DNA from: Bog-756 sp963725395
GTDB taxonomy: Bacteria; Actinomycetota; Acidimicrobiia; Acidimicrobiales; RAAP-2
Assembly (NCBI GenBank): GCA_963725395.1
Contig: CAVRYH010000004.1
Coordinates: forward strand, 248,001-312,000
Length of the DNA stretch: 64,000 nt
Direction of reading: 5' to 3'
Made by a program: the position numbers and the translations under genes. Shown here in pieces: positions 7,683 to 15,787 of the stretch; positions within the stretch are counted from its first letter, which is position 1, and each line of letters starts with the position of its first letter. Under the pieces are notes generated by a model. The model was given only the letters and a program-made list of their open reading frames with translations. It made no database searches and was not told the DNA's origin.

Positions 7683-8696
7683 ATGGACCTCGAACTCACC
7701 ATCATCGTCCCCGCCCACAACGAAGTGGAACGGCTGGGGGACGGGTTGAAGCGCTTCCACGCAGCCGTCGACGAGGGGGCGATCGACCTCGAGCACACCG
7801 AGTTGGTGGTGGTGGACGACGGAAGTACCGATGCCACGGCGCAGACGGCCCGCTCGCTCCTGGCCGACGTGCCCCATCACCGCGTGGTGAGCCACGGGGC
7901 CAACCAGGGCAAGGGGGCCGCCATCCGTACCGGCGTCTCCATGGCCCGGGGAGCCAGTAGCGCCTTCATGGACGCCGACTTCGCCATTGACCCGCGGTCG
8001 GTCCCCCTGTTGGTGGAGGGTCTGCGCACCAGCGACGTCGTCATCGGCTCGCGGGCCCTCCCCGACTCGATGGTGGAGAGCACCTACGCCCTCAGATCGG
8101 TGATGGGGAGCCTGTTCAATCGGCTGGTCACCCTGGGAACCGGCCTCGGTCTCCACGACACGCAGTGCGGATTCAAGGCGTTCCGGACGCCGGTGGCGAG
8201 GCTCCTGTTCCATCTGGTGCGCATCGACCGGTTCTCCTTCGACGTCGAGATCCTCTCCCGGGCCCAGCGGCTCGGGCTGCGGATCGCCGAGGTACCGGTG
8301 CAGTGGCGGCACGTGCCGGGCAGCACCATCCATCCTCTGCACGACTCCTTTTCCATGCTGGCCGACGTCTACCGCTCGAGACTGGGGCTGTTGCCCGCCC
8401 CACCGTTCACGGCCGTCCTGGTCGGGCAGCGCACCGGTACAGCCGGCACCGACCGACTGGCGGCCGAGATCGGTTCCGTCGTCGCCGACACGCTCGGCGG
8501 AACGCCCGTACCGTTGGTGGCGGGGCCCACGGCGGTGACCGTCCTGCTGCCGCTCGTGGAGCCCAACCTCGCGGCCCAGGTGCTCTCGGCGCTGCAGGCC
8601 GAGTTCGGTGAGCTCGGCGTGCGCCGGAGGGTGTCGACCTTCGCCACGCTCTCGGAGCTCGGGCCGCTCGCCGGCCGGCTGGTTCCCTCCTCCTGA
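7683..8696 (+). CDS. GT2 glycosyltransferase, dolichyl/polyprenyl-phosphate sugar transferase-like
   Basis: Protein of 337 residues. The first 240 residues are a GT2 fold: LTIIVPAHNE at 4-13, VVVDDGSTD near 45, the donor-binding DAD-type motif FMDADFAI near 98, and the GLHDTQCGFKAF block typical of ALG5/DPM1-like enzymes that charge a polyprenyl phosphate with a sugar. The last 90 residues are an extra alpha/beta region with no GT2 motif and no clear membrane segment. The ATG at 7683 lacks a ribosome site but lies about eight bases from the expected start point of a TAAGGT -10 box, suggesting near-leaderless expression. A role in wall or surface glycan precursors is inferred. Confidence 0.85.
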   Translation: MDLELTIIVPAHNEVERLGDGLKRFHAAVDEGAIDLEHTELVVVDDGSTDATAQTARSLLADVPHHRVVSHGANQGKGAAIRTGVSMARGASSAFMDADFAIDPRSVPLLVEGLRTSDVVIGSRALPDSMVESTYALRSVMGSLFNRLVTLGTGLGLHDTQCGFKAFRTPVARLLFHLVRIDRFSFDVEILSRAQRLGLRIAEVPVQWRHVPGSTIHPLHDSFSMLADVYRSRLGLLPAPPFTAVLVGQRTGTAGTDRLAAEIGSVVADTLGGTPVPLVAGPTAVTVLLPLVEPNLAAQVLSALQAEFGELGVRRRVSTFATLSELGPLAGRLVPSS

Positions 8697-8842
8697 GCGA
8701 TCAGCGGCCGGGTCGCGGGAGCGGCGAGTTACATACCAGTGGAATGCAACCGCGCTGATCGACCGGCACCCGTCCCACCAGAGCCCATCCGGCACCCGCG
8801 GAGGGGAAGGCGCGGGCAGGATTCCGACCGGAGCCACTCCAC

Positions 8843-8855
8843 TACGATGGGACGG
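8843..8855 (+). promoter_or_regulatory. Leaderless-type promoter of the acyltransferase gene
   Basis: The -10 box TACGAT (8843-8848) is followed by seven bases and then GTG at 8856, so the transcript would begin at or next to the start codon. The same spacing is seen at several other genes in this window. Confidence 0.5.
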
Positions 8856-9857
8856 GTGAGCGCGGAGCCATCGGACACTTCCAGGACAGCGCACCGTGCC
8901 GACAGACCGACCGAGCCGAAGACGGCCGATCCGGTCGACGAGGTCGTCGATGAGGTCGTGCCGAGCGACCCGGCCGGCGGAGCGGTCGACATCGTCCGGC
9001 CGGACCAGGTGGCCGAGGTGTCGTACCTGCCGGTCGCCAGCAACCAGCCCGAGCAGGATCAGCCGCACGACCCGCGGCTTTCCGACGTCGACGAATGGGG
9101 CCGCTCCGAACACGTGCGGACCATCGTCAGACGGCTCTACGACCCGATGTACAAGTACTGGTTCCGGGTGGAGTGGGAGGGCTTGGAGAAGATCCCCCTC
9201 CACGGCGGGGCCCTCCTCATCGCCAACCATGCCGGGGCCATCCCGTCCGACGTGCCGGCCATCATGCACGGCATCGAAGAAGAACTCGGTCGGCCCGTCT
9301 ACGGCCTGGCCGACTACTTCTTCCGCACCATCCCGGTGGTGGGCACACTGTGGTCGAGGACCGGCGGCGTACCTGCCCATCCCGACAATGCCTACCGCCT
9401 CCTCCACGACCAGCAGCAGCTGGCCCTGGTGTTCCCCGAGGGGACCAAGGCGACGTCGAAGACGTACACCGACCGGTACCGGCTCCGGCGCTTCGGTCGC
9501 GGCGGGTTCGTCGAGATCGCCATGCGGGCCGGGGTGCCCGTCGTCCCGATCGCCGTCGTCGGCGCCGAGGAGTCGATGCCCATCCTCTTCAGACTGCCGA
9601 CCCTGGCCCGGATGCTCGGACTCCCCTACTTCCCGGTCACCGCCAACGCCCTCCTGATGGGGCCGGTCGGCTACGTCACCTACTTCCCGGTCAAGATCAA
9701 ACTGCGCGTCCTCGACCCGGTCACCTTCGACGTGGAGCCCGGTCTGGACCGCTACTCGAGGAGTCGGGTGATGGACGAGGCGGAGAGCATCCGGGGCACG
9801 CTCCAAGACGCTCTGCACGACATGCTGCGCGAGCGGCGCAGCATCTGGTTCGGCTGA
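8856..9857 (+). CDS. PlsC-type phospholipid/glycerol-phosphate acyltransferase
   Basis: Membrane-associated acyltransferase of 333 residues from the chosen GTG 8856 (ATG 8847 would add three residues). An acidic, disordered N-terminus of about 75 residues precedes the catalytic domain. The His-Asp site is NHAGAIPSD near residue 125, in the H-x6-D form seen in an actinobacterial subgroup, and the substrate-binding FPEGT motif follows near 190. The enzyme transfers an acyl chain to a glycerolipid or lyso-lipid. The SDR gene starts two bases after its stop. A PlsC/SDR pair like this (Rv0502-Rv0501) is known in mycobacteria, supporting a linked function, although the SDR substrate is unknown. Confidence 0.86.
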   Translation: MSAEPSDTSRTAHRADRPTEPKTADPVDEVVDEVVPSDPAGGAVDIVRPDQVAEVSYLPVASNQPEQDQPHDPRLSDVDEWGRSEHVRTIVRRLYDPMYKYWFRVEWEGLEKIPLHGGALLIANHAGAIPSDVPAIMHGIEEELGRPVYGLADYFFRTIPVVGTLWSRTGGVPAHPDNAYRLLHDQQQLALVFPEGTKATSKTYTDRYRLRRFGRGGFVEIAMRAGVPVVPIAVVGAEESMPILFRLPTLARMLGLPYFPVTANALLMGPVGYVTYFPVKIKLRVLDPVTFDVEPGLDRYSRSRVMDEAESIRGTLQDALHDMLRERRSIWFG

Positions 9858-9859
9858 CC

Positions 9860-10906
9860 GTGGGAAGGCGCGTCCTGATCACCGGGCTCGACACCTTCTG
9901 GGGTGGCCGCATGGCCCAGGCGCTGGAGTCCGAACCTGAGGTGGAGATGATCCTCGGACTCGGTGCCAACGAACCCAGGGTTCCACTGGAGCGCACCGAG
10001 TTCGTCCGGTCGGACCAGAAGTACTCGATCCTCAACCGGATCGTGCGGGCCACCCAGGTCGACACCATCGTCCACACCTTCCTCGAGACCAACTCGATCA
10101 ACGTGTCGGGCCGGGCTCTCCACGAGATCAACGTGATCGGCACGCTCAACCTGCTGGCCGCCGCCGGCACATCGGGGACCTCGGTGCGCCAGGTGGTGGT
10201 CAAGTCCTCCACCCACGTCTACGGCGCCTCGGAGACCGACCCCGTGTGGTTCCGCGAGGACGACCGGAGGAAGAGCCCGGTCCGCACCCGGCTGGAACGG
10301 TCGCTCATCGAGGTGGAAGCGCTGGTCCGTGACTTCGCCGAGGACAACCCTCATCTCGTGGTCTCCGTGCTGCGCTTCGCCCACGTGCTGGGCACCGACA
10401 TCATCACACCCATCAGTTACGACCTCCGGCGCAGACTGCTCCCGTGCATCGCCGGGTTCGACCCCCTCGTCCAGTTCATCGAAGAGGACGACGTGGTTCG
10501 CGCCCTCGAGTACGTCACCAGCCGTCGGATCCCCGGCGTGTTCAACGTGGCCGGGGCGGGCAAGCTGCCCTGGAGCGAGGTGGCCTCCATCTGCGGAGCG
10601 TTCCTCCTCCCCTTCCCCCCCTTCAGGCCACGGGCGTTCTCGGCCGGGCTCCAGCGGCTCGGGGTCGTGCAGTTCCCGCCGGAGATGGAGGGCCTGATCC
10701 GCTTCGGCCGCGGCGTGGACACCAGTCGGCTCATCGAGGCCGGCTTCGAGTACCGCTACACGAGCGCCGGGGCGGTCGAGAGCTTCGCCCGGGCCAACAA
10801 TCTGCGCCGGTCCACCGGCTCGGGAGCGGAGACCTACCGCTACGAACAGGATGTCGAGCAGTTCTTCCGGCACTCCCCGGCCGTGGTCCGGGGAATCGAC
10901 GGCTGA
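9860..10906 (+). CDS. NAD-dependent epimerase/dehydratase (extended SDR)
   Basis: Protein of 348 residues from GTG 9860, two bases after the acyltransferase stop. The N-terminus VGRRVLITGLDTFWGG is a Rossmann nucleotide-binding motif in which the usual GxxGxxG is altered. The expected catalytic segment is STHVYG near 115; the usual downstream Tyr-x3-Lys is not obvious (the region reads TRLERSLIEVE), so classical epimerase chemistry is doubtful. Related proteins sit beside PlsC in mycobacteria (often labelled GalE2). It could act as a binding or regulatory relative of sugar epimerases. Start choice is fixed by the tight spacing to the upstream gene. Confidence 0.8.
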   Translation: MGRRVLITGLDTFWGGRMAQALESEPEVEMILGLGANEPRVPLERTEFVRSDQKYSILNRIVRATQVDTIVHTFLETNSINVSGRALHEINVIGTLNLLAAAGTSGTSVRQVVVKSSTHVYGASETDPVWFREDDRRKSPVRTRLERSLIEVEALVRDFAEDNPHLVVSVLRFAHVLGTDIITPISYDLRRRLLPCIAGFDPLVQFIEEDDVVRALEYVTSRRIPGVFNVAGAGKLPWSEVASICGAFLLPFPPFRPRAFSAGLQRLGVVQFPPEMEGLIRFGRGVDTSRLIEAGFEYRYTSAGAVESFARANNLRRSTGSGAETYRYEQDVEQFFRHSPAVVRGIDG

Positions 10907-10912
10907 GACCGC

Positions 10913-11000
10913 TACGATTCGGGCGGCGACTCCCCCGAGTCACCTGACAACGGCTGCTCCGGGCGAAAGGCGCACCTGAGACGCCGCGCCACCCGGGAGC
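10913..11000 (+). promoter_or_regulatory. Promoter and folded leader before the DUF2142-like gene
   Basis: A -10 box TACGAT lies at 10913-10918, implying a start near 10925 and a leader of about 86 bases. Within it, GACTC (10928-10932) pairs with GAGTC (10937-10941) around CCCC. A longer arm follows: GCTCC-GGG (10956-10963) with CCC-G-GGAGC (10992-11000), enclosing GGCG (10969-10972) with CGCC (10982-10985). No ribosome-binding sequence precedes GTG 11011, so the fold may take part in translation control. I cannot match it to a known riboswitch class. Confidence 0.35.
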
Positions 11001-11010
11001 CCAATCCGAC

Positions 11011-12501
11011 GTGACCAGTCAAGTACAGAGCACTCCGGACCTCGATTCCCTCCCGCCCACGGCCTCCCCTGTCCCGTCGACGACAGTTCCGACACCGGGG
11101 GTGCCCCCGGCCAACGTCCGGGCCGGGCGACCCCTCCACCGAAAGCGGCGCCGGGCCGAGCGCGGCGGGCCTCTGTGGTCGTTGCCCGACGAGCTCAGCC
11201 CCACCTGGCGGTGGGTGTTGGCCGTCGTGGTGGTCGTCCAGCTGGGGGTGATCGCCTTCTCGGGTGTCTTCGGGGCGTTCAAGCTCCCCTACTTCTCACC
11301 GATCGACGAGAGTGCCCACTTCGCCTACATCCAGCAGCTCGCCCAGCACGGTTCCCTTCCCGTCCTGGGCAAGACGGAGAACACGCCCCAGGTCGTCGCC
11401 ATCCAGCAGGGCATCTACCCCCGGATGGCCGACGTCTCCAAGGTGCTCGGCTTGGACAAGCTGAGCTACGAGGCGTTCCAGCCGCCGCTCTACTACCTGA
11501 CCGCGGTGCCCGCATTCCTCCTGACCGCCAACTACGTGGACAAGATCTATGCGGTCAGGCTGTTCGACGTCCTGCTGCTCCTGGCGGCAGTGGCTCTGGC
11601 GGGCCGGCTCTGCCGGGTGGTGCTGCGTCAGCGCTGGATCATCGGATGGTCGGTGGTGCTGGTGTCCTTCACCCTCCCGGGCGTGGTCGTCCGCTTCGTC
11701 TGCATCTCTAATCTCGCTCTGGCCGTCCCCATGGCCATCCTGTTCACCACCGAGCTCTGGATAGCGTGGGACCGCCACTCGGTCCGGAGGTTGGGCGTCG
11801 CCGGCCTCGTGCTCGGCCTCTGCGTCCTGACCGAGCTCGAGCTCATCTTGTTCATCCCGCTGTTCGCCCTGGTGGTCGTGGCCGAGGGACGGCGCCGGTG
11901 GGCCGCCCGGACCTGGAAGGGTCTGCTGGTCGCCGTGGCCGTGCCCCTGGTGGTGATGGCACCGTGGTTCGCGTTCAACGAGGCCACCTACCACATGACC
12001 ACGGCCGGGCCCATCGCCATCCAGGAACAGACCCCCATCGTCAACCCCCACCACCTGCACTACTCGCTCAACCAGCTCCCCAACGACACCGTCGAACTGG
12101 TCCAGGTGACCTTGCCTTCCGAGTGGGCGTTGGGCCTGACCGACCAGGTGGGGTTGTCCTACCTCAACCAGCTGCTCACCTTCTTGGTGGTCCCGGCCTC
12201 GCTGGTGATGATCGCCAGCCTCGGCCGGCGCCTGTGGTCGGTCCGCTCCGCCATCCTCGGCCTCCCGTGGGTCCTCAACATGGCGGAGCTCTGGTACATC
12301 CGCTACGGGCAGCAGTGGCAGGTCGACCCGCGCTACACCTACGCCACCGTGCCCATCCTGCTCACGCTCGTCGCCCTGTCCACCGATTCCATCAGGGCCC
12401 GTTTCCTCCCGGTCCTCGTGACCGCGGGGTCCACGGTGGCCGTTCTGTTCATCTGGGGCTACTTCTTCATCAGCTACACCGGACCGTTCGCCTTCCGGTG
12501 A
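11011..12501 (+). CDS. DUF2142-like polytopic membrane protein (GT-C-type glycosyltransferase candidate)
   Basis: Membrane protein of 496 residues. A Pro/Ser/Thr-rich cytoplasmic N-terminus of about 70 residues is followed by a first membrane segment (about 72-92). The loop after it contains SPIDESAHFAYIQQL, a D-E-x-A-H-F signature characteristic of DUF2142 and resembling the acidic catalytic loop of GT-C enzymes that use polyprenyl-phosphate sugars. About ten further hydrophobic segments follow, with a periplasmic loop near 330-370. The likely role is transfer of a lipid-linked sugar to a wall or surface polymer (inference). The start is GTG 11011 with no ribosome site, behind a structured leader. 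Confidence 0.75.
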   Translation: MTSQVQSTPDLDSLPPTASPVPSTTVPTPGVPPANVRAGRPLHRKRRRAERGGPLWSLPDELSPTWRWVLAVVVVVQLGVIAFSGVFGAFKLPYFSPIDESAHFAYIQQLAQHGSLPVLGKTENTPQVVAIQQGIYPRMADVSKVLGLDKLSYEAFQPPLYYLTAVPAFLLTANYVDKIYAVRLFDVLLLLAAVALAGRLCRVVLRQRWIIGWSVVLVSFTLPGVVVRFVCISNLALAVPMAILFTTELWIAWDRHSVRRLGVAGLVLGLCVLTELELILFIPLFALVVVAEGRRRWAARTWKGLLVAVAVPLVVMAPWFAFNEATYHMTTAGPIAIQEQTPIVNPHHLHYSLNQLPNDTVELVQVTLPSEWALGLTDQVGLSYLNQLLTFLVVPASLVMIASLGRRLWSVRSAILGLPWVLNMAELWYIRYGQQWQVDPRYTYATVPILLTLVALSTDSIRARFLPVLVTAGSTVAVLFIWGYFFISYTGPFAFR

Positions 12502-12526
12502 ACCCGAACGGGCACGGTCCGCAGGT

Positions 12527-13153
12527 TCAGGGCCGCTTCAGCCAGGCGGCGCGCAGCTCGGGACCCCTCACCGCCCACTCCTCGGATGTCATGGCGTAAC
12601 GGACGTGGTCCTCCCACTCACCGTTGATCTCGAGGAAGCCCAGCGCCACCCCCTCGTTGCGCAGGGCCAGCTTCTCCACCACCCGGCGGCTGGCCACGTT
12701 GCGCGGGATGATCGCCACTTCGATCCGGTGGAGCCGCAACGTCTCGAAGGCGAACTGGAGGACGACCACGACAGCCTCGGGGACGAACCCCGAGCCCGCC
12801 AGTTCCTGGTCGATCCAGTACCCGATGGCACCGTTCTGGAAGGGTCCGCGCTGGATGGACGAGAGCGTGATCTCGCCGGCGAAGCGCCCCTCGACGAAGA
12901 TGCCGAATCCGAAGCCGCTCCCCAGTTGGCGTTCGCGTTCGCGCATGCCGCATCGTGCGGAGAAGCTGACCGCGTCCTCGGGGGCGAGGGGGGCGCCCTT
13001 CGAGCGCGGCTCCCAGGGGACGAGCCACGACCGACAACGCGTACGCACGGCCAGCCAGGCCTCGTAGTCGCTCTCCACCAGGGTGGCCAGGCGGATCCGC
13101 CAGCCGGGCAGCTCGAGGGATCGGACGACGGGTGCACGCAGGCTAGGAGTCAT
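12527..13153 (-). CDS. RimJ/RimL-type GNAT N-acetyltransferase
   Basis: GNAT acetyltransferase of 208 residues, starting at ATG 13153 behind GAAGGA. The opening is RLATLVESDYEAWLAVR, and the middle contains the family block ITLSSIQRGPFQNGAIGYWID, followed by the acetyl-CoA-binding part with GSGFVPEAV and the C-terminal motif HRIEVAIIPRNVASRRVVEKL. Members acetylate the alpha-amino group of ribosomal protein N-termini or small amines. The particular target cannot be read from sequence. The gene is convergent with the DUF2142-like gene and divergent from the YfhO-like gene. Confidence 0.9.
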   Translation of the reverse strand: MTPSLRAPVVRSLELPGWRIRLATLVESDYEAWLAVRTRCRSWLVPWEPRSKGAPLAPEDAVSFSARCGMRERERQLGSGFGFGIFVEGRFAGEITLSSIQRGPFQNGAIGYWIDQELAGSGFVPEAVVVVLQFAFETLRLHRIEVAIIPRNVASRRVVEKLALRNEGVALGFLEINGEWEDHVRYAMTSEEWAVRGPELRAAWLKRP

Positions 13154-13359
13154 GATCCTTCAGCTATTCCCGATTCTGGTCCTGGCACCGCTCTGTCCCC
13201 CGAGTTCCCGCCGGCTCGGTCGGTCGAACCGGGCTGAGAGGACAATCATTCCCCATCCTGTGCCCCTGCACCACTTCTGCATTTTACCGGGCCTGGTCCC
13301 CACCCTCCATCGGGGCCGGGAGGGACCGCGGGTGCCCAGGGGAACAGGGTGGGCCCTCG

Positions 13360-13365
13360 TATACT
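13360..13365 (+). promoter_or_regulatory. -10 box of the YfhO-like gene
   Basis: TATACT (13360-13365) lies 10 bases before GTG 13376, giving a predicted leader of only a few bases. It is the only good -10 match in the 220-base divergent spacer between the GNAT and YfhO-like genes. Confidence 0.45.
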
Positions 13366-13375
13366 GCGGCGGGAC

Positions 13376-15787
13376 GTGACGGGAAGCTCCGAGACCATCC
13401 GGGATCGACTGGTGGCGCGCCGGTCCGACCTCGTGCCGTTGGCCTGTATCGGCGTCGCGGTCCTCATCGCCAACGGACCGGCCGTCCTCCACCTGGTCAC
13501 CGCCAACCCGCTCGTCCTCGATGCCTATCTGGCACCGGCCAAGACGGCTTGGTTGCCCGGCGTTCCCTACATCGATCCCAACGCCGGCTACACCACCCAG
13601 GCGCTCGGTCACCTGGCCGCCCTCGACTGGCTCCACGGCCACATCCCGTGGTGGAACCCCTACGAGGGGGTCGGCACCCCCTTGGCGGGAGAGATGCAGA
13701 GCGGCGCGTTCTTCCCCCTCACCCTCGTCCTCGCCCTGCACCAGGGGATGCTCGTCATGCAGGTGGTCCTGGAGGCGTTCACCGGATGGACCGCCTATGT
13801 CCTGGTCCGCCGCCTCGGGGTGGGACGGACCCTCTCCACGGCGGCAGGGGTCGCCTTCGGGTTGTGCGGCACCTACGCCTGGCTGGCCCACGCCCCGATC
13901 CGGCCGGTGGCCCTCCTCCCGCTCAGCCTCCTCGGGGTCGAACAGGCGATGGAGTCCGCCCGGGCGCACCGTCGGGGCGGGTGGCAGTTGCTGGCCGTGG
14001 CGCTGGCGCTGTCCATCCTGGCCGGGTTCCCCGAGACGACGCTCATCGACGGCTTCTTCGTGGTCTGGTGGGCGCTCCTGCGGGCCATCGGCCCCGGCCG
14101 GACCGAGTGGCGGCGGATGTCGCTCAAGGTGCTCGGTGGCGGGGCCGTCGGCCTGGCCCTCGCCGCACCACTGGTGGTGGCCATCGCCGACTACCTCCCA
14201 CGGTCCGAGAACGGGACGCTCGCCGGGTTCTCCAAGGTGTCCCTGGCCCCCGTGGGGCTCACCCAACTGGTCCTGCCCTACTCGCTCGGGCCCATCTTCG
14301 GGTTCCACGCCGCCCGCGGTGCCGATCCCATCTCCTATCAGTGGCAAAACGTCGGGGGCTTCCTCACCGCGACGATCATCGCCGCCGGACTCGTGGGGTT
14401 GATCGGCCGGCGTCAGAGGATCCTGCGGATCGGCCTGGGCGCGTGGATCCTCGTCTCCCTGCTCCGTACCTACGGCTTCCCGCCGGTCGTCCGCCTGATG
14501 GCGATCGTCCCCGGCATCAAGGACACTGCCTTCTACCGGTACGCGCCGCCGACCTGGGAGCTGGCCGTCGTGGTGCTCGCCGCCCTGGGGCTCGACGACA
14601 TCGCCCGCGCGCTCACCCCGCGCCGCACGTTGGTGATCGGCACGGTGGTGACCGGCGTGCTCGGTGCCTGGGCCGCCGTGACGGCCTGGCCCCTGCTCAC
14701 CCATGCGCTGGCGTCCAGCCCCGGCCAGGGGGCGCATCGCCACTCGTACGCGGTGGGCAGCCTGGTCGTGGCCCTCGTCCTGCTGGTGCTCCTGGCCGTC
14801 GGCGGCTGGTGGGCGGGCCGTCCGGCCCGCTCCGGGATCCACCTCCACCAGGCCCGGGTGGGACGCACCGGGGAGGGACCGAGGCGGGGGCGGCTCCTGA
14901 TGGCCGGCGCGGTGAGCCTCGAGTCGGTGCTCATGGTCGGGTTCACCCACCTCTCCGCTCCCCCGCCCACCCCGCTCCAGACCGGGTCGGTCGACTGGCT
15001 CGCGGCCCACCTCGGCACCTACCGGTTCGCCACGCTCGGGCCGATCCAGCCCAACTACGGCTCCTACTATCAGATCGCCCAGGTCAACGTGGACGACCTC
15101 CCGTCGCCGAAGGCATGGGACGCCTACATCGCCAGCTCCCTCGACCCCAACGCGCCCTCCCACAATTTCAGCGGTGGCAACGCCGTCAACCCGGACGGGC
15201 TCACGCCGGCCGAGGCCCTGACCGAGTACCTCCCCGAATACGAGGCGGTCGGCGTGCGCTACGTCGTCGAGAATTCCTCCGGTCGCGACCTCAAGAATCA
15301 GCCCTTCCCGGATCCGGGCACCCCACCGTGGCCGGCCGGTCCGCGTCGGGTCTACGACGACGGGTTCGCCGAGATCTGGCAACTCCCGGCGGCATCACCG
15401 GCATTCTCGCTGTCCGGCACGTCCTCCCCCACCGGAGCCGCACACTCGTGCAGTGTGGTGTCCCGAAGCTGGAACCAGGCAACCGTCCGCTGCGATCACG
15501 CCACCACGCTCGTCCGCAACGTGGAGTACTTCCCGGGCTGGAAGGCGACCGGCAACGGGGTGCCCACGACGGTCCGTCAGGACGACAGCAGCCCGGGGCG
15601 GCTCTTCCAGGAGGTGGCCGTGCCCGCCGGCACCACCACCGTGGACTTCACCTATCTGCCCCCCCACGGGGAACTGGCCATTGCCGTGGCCCTCGTTGCC
15701 GGTCTGGTCGTTATCGGGTCCGGGATAGAGAGCGCTGCTCGAAGAAGACGGGAAGGACGAACGGCGAAAATAGGTGCCGATGCCTGA
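13376..15787 (+). CDS. YfhO-like polytopic membrane protein, intact chromosomal copy
   Basis: Large membrane protein of 803 residues from GTG 13376. At least twelve hydrophobic segments fill the first 480 residues; about 270 mostly extracytoplasmic residues follow, then a final membrane segment near 770-790. The loop after the first segment contains PYIDPNAGYTTQALGH and PWWNPYEGVGTPLAGEMQ, the conserved exposed loop of YfhO-type proteins. Relatives are linked to glycosylation of wall polymers using lipid-linked sugars, a GT-C-like role that is inferred here. Base composition and codon use match the chromosome. A diverged, frameshifted copy begins immediately downstream, overlapping the last eight bases. 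Confidence 0.82.
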   Translation: MTGSSETIRDRLVARRSDLVPLACIGVAVLIANGPAVLHLVTANPLVLDAYLAPAKTAWLPGVPYIDPNAGYTTQALGHLAALDWLHGHIPWWNPYEGVGTPLAGEMQSGAFFPLTLVLALHQGMLVMQVVLEAFTGWTAYVLVRRLGVGRTLSTAAGVAFGLCGTYAWLAHAPIRPVALLPLSLLGVEQAMESARAHRRGGWQLLAVALALSILAGFPETTLIDGFFVVWWALLRAIGPGRTEWRRMSLKVLGGGAVGLALAAPLVVAIADYLPRSENGTLAGFSKVSLAPVGLTQLVLPYSLGPIFGFHAARGADPISYQWQNVGGFLTATIIAAGLVGLIGRRQRILRIGLGAWILVSLLRTYGFPPVVRLMAIVPGIKDTAFYRYAPPTWELAVVVLAALGLDDIARALTPRRTLVIGTVVTGVLGAWAAVTAWPLLTHALASSPGQGAHRHSYAVGSLVVALVLLVLLAVGGWWAGRPARSGIHLHQARVGRTGEGPRRGRLLMAGAVSLESVLMVGFTHLSAPPPTPLQTGSVDWLAAHLGTYRFATLGPIQPNYGSYYQIAQVNVDDLPSPKAWDAYIASSLDPNAPSHNFSGGNAVNPDGLTPAEALTEYLPEYEAVGVRYVVENSSGRDLKNQPFPDPGTPPWPAGPRRVYDDGFAEIWQLPAASPAFSLSGTSSPTGAAHSCSVVSRSWNQATVRCDHATTLVRNVEYFPGWKATGNGVPTTVRQDDSSPGRLFQEVAVPAGTTTVDFTYLPPHGELAIAVALVAGLVVIGSGIESAARRRREGRTAKIGADA

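Noticed and set aside
7164..9818. Very long open frame (884 codons) on the minus strand, and similar ones at 13160-15382 and 41595-44345
   Set aside because: They lie opposite genes with clear conserved motifs; long antisense frames are expected in GC-rich DNA and their products are low-complexity.
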